Positions 61,546 through 64,000 of a stretch of DNA of 64,000 bases are shown piece after piece. Each line of letters opens with the position of its first letter. Positions within the stretch are counted from its first letter, which is position 1. The translations under genes were made by a program, and so were the position numbers. This stretch comes from Streptomyces sp. SID13726 (GTDB taxonomy: Bacteria > Actinomycetota > Actinomycetes > Streptomycetales > Streptomycetaceae). Under the pieces are notes generated by a model. The model was not told where the DNA came from, did no database searches, and saw only the letters and a list, made by a program, of their open reading frames with translations. The stretch spans positions 496,001-560,000 of the forward strand of contig NZ_JAAGLY010000001.1 in the NCBI RefSeq assembly GCF_010548375.1. The letters are read 5' to 3'.

Positions 61546-64000
61546 TCAGGCAGGTCGGGCGTGGCGTAGCGGCACCGCCGGATTCCCGCCCCAGTGCGAC
61601 CCCGGCGGCATCTCCTCGCCCTTCATCAGGAAGGAGTCGGTGCCGAGCACGGCCCCGTCGCCCATCGAGACGCCGTAGTGGACCAGCACGGCCGCCCCGA
61701 GGGTGCAGCCGTCGCCGATGGTGATGTGGTCGGACTTGAAGGTGCCGTCCTCCTGCGAGTGCGGCTGCACCTTGGAGTGCGCGGAGAGCGTGGCGTCGCT
61801 GCCGATCGCGGTGAGCGTGCGCTCGGTGATGGAGCAGCCGTCGTCGAAGACCCGGCGGCCCAGGCGTACGCCCAGCAGCTTCCAGACGAGGTTCTTGAAC
61901 GGCGTGCCGTTGAACACCACGAGGTGATGGTCCGGCACCTTCCACAGCCGCTCGTGCCACCAGAAGTACGGGTCGTAGATGGAGCACAGCCGCGGCCGCA
62001 GCGGCCGGAACCGGGTGATCACCCGCTCCACCAGCACCCAGTAGGAGGTGGTCAGCAGCAGGCCGGCCATCAGATAGCCGCCGATCAGCAGACCGCCGAG
62101 GGCGCCCCGGTCGCCGTAGACGTCGACGACCGCGAAACCGAGCAGCGTCAGCAGGAACCACTGGAACCAGCGCAGGACCAGGAACAGGGCCATCGAGCGG
62201 GCGTTGAACCGGTTCTTCGCGGACAGCCGGCGGCGCAGCTCGTCGCCCTCGCGCAGGTGGTCGAAGCGAGTGTCGCGCTCCACCGTGCGCGGGATCTCGA
62301 ACGGCGGCGAGCCCAACAGGCCGACGCCTTCGCGGAGTTCACCGTCGAGCGGCACCAGCACCTTGGTCGCGAGCAGGCAGTTGTCGCCGGTGCGGCCGCC
62401 GACCGGGTAGGCGATGTGGTTGCCGAGGAAGTTGCGCGGACCGATCGCGACCCGGGAGACGCGGAAGGAGGTGGCGGAGTACTCGGCGTTCAGGATCGAC
62501 AGCCCGTCGGCGACCATGGTGCCGCTGCCGACGGTGGCCAGGTACGGCGTCTCGTGGGCCACCTCGGTGCCGAAGTTGGAGCCGGTCTGCTCCACCTCCG
62601 AGAGGTCGTAACCGATGGATCGCAGGTAGGGGACGATGTACGAGCTGTCCCCGCACAGCCACTTGAAGAACTTGATGTTGGTCATGCGGGCGATCGCGCG
62701 CTGCACCGAGTAGTGGAAGCCGTACAGCGGATAGACCCGGTCCGGCCTCAGGGCCAGGTTCAGCAGCCGCGGCAGCACTGTCACCACGACGAGACCGAGG
62801 ACCAGGAAGCCGGTGAAGAGGGCGACCGACAGGGCCAGCGCCTGGAAGTAGAAGGCCGTGGAGGCCAGTTCCTCGGTGTTCGGGTCAAGGAGCGGGTCCA
62901 GCGCCGGTACCAGGTCCAGCACCAGGTAGACCCCGCCGATCCCGAGCGGGACGTACAGCACGAGCGTCTGGAGCAGGGCCGCGAGGGCGTAGCCGAACCG
63001 GCGCGGGGTGGTGCAGCGGGCGGCCGGGACGCGGACGTGGTCGACGTCCGTACGGCGGGCAGGGGAGCCGTGCCAGCTCTGGCCCGCGGGTATCGCCGTG
63101 TCGTCGTACAGCCCGGAGGAGTGGCCCAGTTGGGCGCCGTCGCCCATCGAGGTGCCGATGTCGAGCACCGTCTTCTCGCCGACGAAGACGTCCCGGCCCA
63201 GGGTGATCCGGCCGGTGCGGACCCGTCCCGCCCGGGTCCGGTAGCCGAGGAACAGGGTGTCCTTGCGGATGACGGTGCCGGCGCCGACGGTCAGCAGGTC
63301 GGTGCAGACCGGCAGCGAGCGGGACAGGATCGTCACGCCGGGGCCGATGCGGGCGCCGAGGGCCCGCAGGTAGAGGACGTAGAGCGGGTTGCCGGTGAAC
63401 AGGAGCATCGGGCTGGCGTGCAGCAGCGCCTTGACGGTCCAGAAGCGGACGTAGGCCAGGCTCCAGACCGGGAACTCGGTCTCCTTCCAGCGGCCGACCA
63501 GCACCCACTTCGCCACCACCGGCAGGACGCACATGGCGAGGAACAGGGCGCCGCCGAAGACCAGCGAGCGCAGATAGACGGAGAGCGCGCCCTGTCCGCC
63601 GGATATCCAGGAGTACCCCTCGGCGGTGGCGATGCCCGCGGCGAGGCAGTAGGCGGCGAAGACGAGGAACTGGAGGACCCCGCACAGGACGTACCGCGCG
63701 GTGCTGCCCGGCGGCGGTGGCGGCTCGGCCGGCCGTGCGGGGGCCGGGGCCTCGGCGGCGGACTCGGTGAGCGCCACCGTCAGGCTGCGGATCGTGGGGT
63801 GGCCGTAGATGTCCCGCATCGACACCGACGGGAGATCGTCGCGCTTCCTGACCCGGGCGCAGAACTGGGCCATGACCAGGGAGTTCGCGCCCAGGTCGTC
63901 GAAGAAGTGGCTGTCGAGGGGGACTTGCTCCGTCTTGACGACCCCGGCCAGCACCTCGGCGAGGACCTGGGCGGTGCCGTCCACCGTGGCTACTGTCGTG
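61546..64000 (-). CDS. Pls-like membrane peptide synthetase with N-terminal carrier domain (edge of window)
   Basis: At least 812 residues, counted from GTG 63984, though the frame stays open to the window edge, no ribosome site precedes that GTG and the true start probably lies a few bases outside. Residues ~1-75 are a carrier domain (Ser in LGANSLV). Then come three repeats, each of two membrane helices and a soluble left-handed-helix-like domain: helices at about 98-120, 140-163, 312-340, 350-385, 600-625 and 635-662. This is the layout of the C-terminal part of Pls, epsilon-poly-L-lysine synthetase, where the three soluble domains join amino acids iteratively. The adenylation domain is in the neighbour instead. 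Confidence 0.85.
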   Translation of the reverse strand, partial: TTVATVDGTAQVLAEVLAGVVKTEQVPLDSHFFDDLGANSLVMAQFCARVRKRDDLPSVSMRDIYGHPTIRSLTVALTESAAEAPAPARPAEPPPPPGSTARYVLCGVLQFLVFAAYCLAAGIATAEGYSWISGGQGALSVYLRSLVFGGALFLAMCVLPVVAKWVLVGRWKETEFPVWSLAYVRFWTVKALLHASPMLLFTGNPLYVLYLRALGARIGPGVTILSRSLPVCTDLLTVGAGTVIRKDTLFLGYRTRAGRVRTGRITLGRDVFVGEKTVLDIGTSMGDGAQLGHSSGLYDDTAIPAGQSWHGSPARRTDVDHVRVPAARCTTPRRFGYALAALLQTLVLYVPLGIGGVYLVLDLVPALDPLLDPNTEELASTAFYFQALALSVALFTGFLVLGLVVVTVLPRLLNLALRPDRVYPLYGFHYSVQRAIARMTNIKFFKWLCGDSSYIVPYLRSIGYDLSEVEQTGSNFGTEVAHETPYLATVGSGTMVADGLSILNAEYSATSFRVSRVAIGPRNFLGNHIAYPVGGRTGDNCLLATKVLVPLDGELREGVGLLGSPPFEIPRTVERDTRFDHLREGDELRRRLSAKNRFNARSMALFLVLRWFQWFLLTLLGFAVVDVYGDRGALGGLLIGGYLMAGLLLTTSYWVLVERVITRFRPLRPRLCSIYDPYFWWHERLWKVPDHHLVVFNGTPFKNLVWKLLGVRLGRRVFDDGCSITERTLTAIGSDATLSAHSKVQPHSQEDGTFKSDHITIGDGCTLGAAVLVHYGVSMGDGAVLGTDSFLMKGEEMPPGSHWGGNPAVPLRHARPA

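Noticed and set aside
58523..61678. 1051-codon open frame on the plus strand
   Set aside because: Antisense shadow of the dioxygenase and adenylation genes; no domain and no ribosome site.

Overview
The window is high-GC actinobacterial chromosome, almost certainly Streptomyces. Codons are strongly G/C-ended in third position, GTG and TTG starts are common, and there is a two-domain geosmin synthase, a subtilisin-inhibitor gene, the trehalose/glycogen trio treZ-treY-glgX and a macrolide-resistance pair like lrm-mgt of S. lividans. From memory, the order (geosmin synthase, glgX/tre genes, sugar ABC transporter, erm-mgt, ssu, cysNDCH, sulfite reductase) resembles a chromosomal region of S. coelicolor, so most of the window is probably core rather than recently acquired. 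I saw no rRNA, tRNA, CRISPR array, insertion sequence or integrase.

Layout. 1-1425: end of a nitrate/taurine-type ABC importer (permease, ATPase). 1413-8371: Tat-exported endonuclease/phosphatase-fold protein, geosmin synthase, a hypothetical protein and a large multicopper oxidase. 8745-13031: PDZ protein, LysE exporter, M24 peptidase, degenerate phosphotransferase-like protein, membrane protein. 13093-23809: glycogen-to-trehalose genes treZ, treY and glgX on the minus strand, interrupted by a DUF1707/FHA protein and two M14 carboxypeptidase-like paralogues flanking a subtilisin inhibitor. 24006-28395: a copper amine oxidase split into two secreted proteins, a HEPN-domain protein and a DnaQ-like exonuclease. 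28420-34670: EamA exporter with divergent LysR regulator, an APH-family protein and a CUT1 sugar importer. 34671-37107: erm methyltransferase with an apparent leader peptide and attenuator, then a macrolide glycosyltransferase with a palindromic operator in its promoter. 37130-41342: MMPL transporter, DUF1697 protein, PanE-like reductase.

41372-50756 is one long minus-strand sulfur assimilation unit read as leader peptide, sulfite reductase, small zinc-ribbon protein, CysH, CysC, CysD, CysN, then SsuA-SsuB-SsuC-like sulfonate importer and a CbiX-type chelatase. It takes sulfate or sulfonate to sulfide, and the chelatase plausibly supplies siroheme to the reductase. Many junctions overlap by 1-4 bases. 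50884-56192 holds an acetyltransferase, a secreted protein, a GAF-domain regulator and an AidB-like acyl-CoA dehydrogenase.

56377 to the right edge is a minus-strand biosynthetic cluster: SbnA-like and SbnB-like enzymes (L-2,3-diaminopropionate supply), a TauD-family HxE dioxygenase, a free-standing NRPS adenylation-carrier protein, and a membrane protein with an N-terminal carrier domain, six predicted membrane helices and three soluble repeats, which is the architecture of the C-terminal part of Pls (epsilon-poly-lysine synthetase). I infer a split synthetase making a poly- or oligo-diaminopropionate, possibly hydroxylated. This cluster, the erm attenuator and the split amine oxidase are the most interesting parts. 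The right-hand gene runs off, or ends within a few bases of, the window edge.
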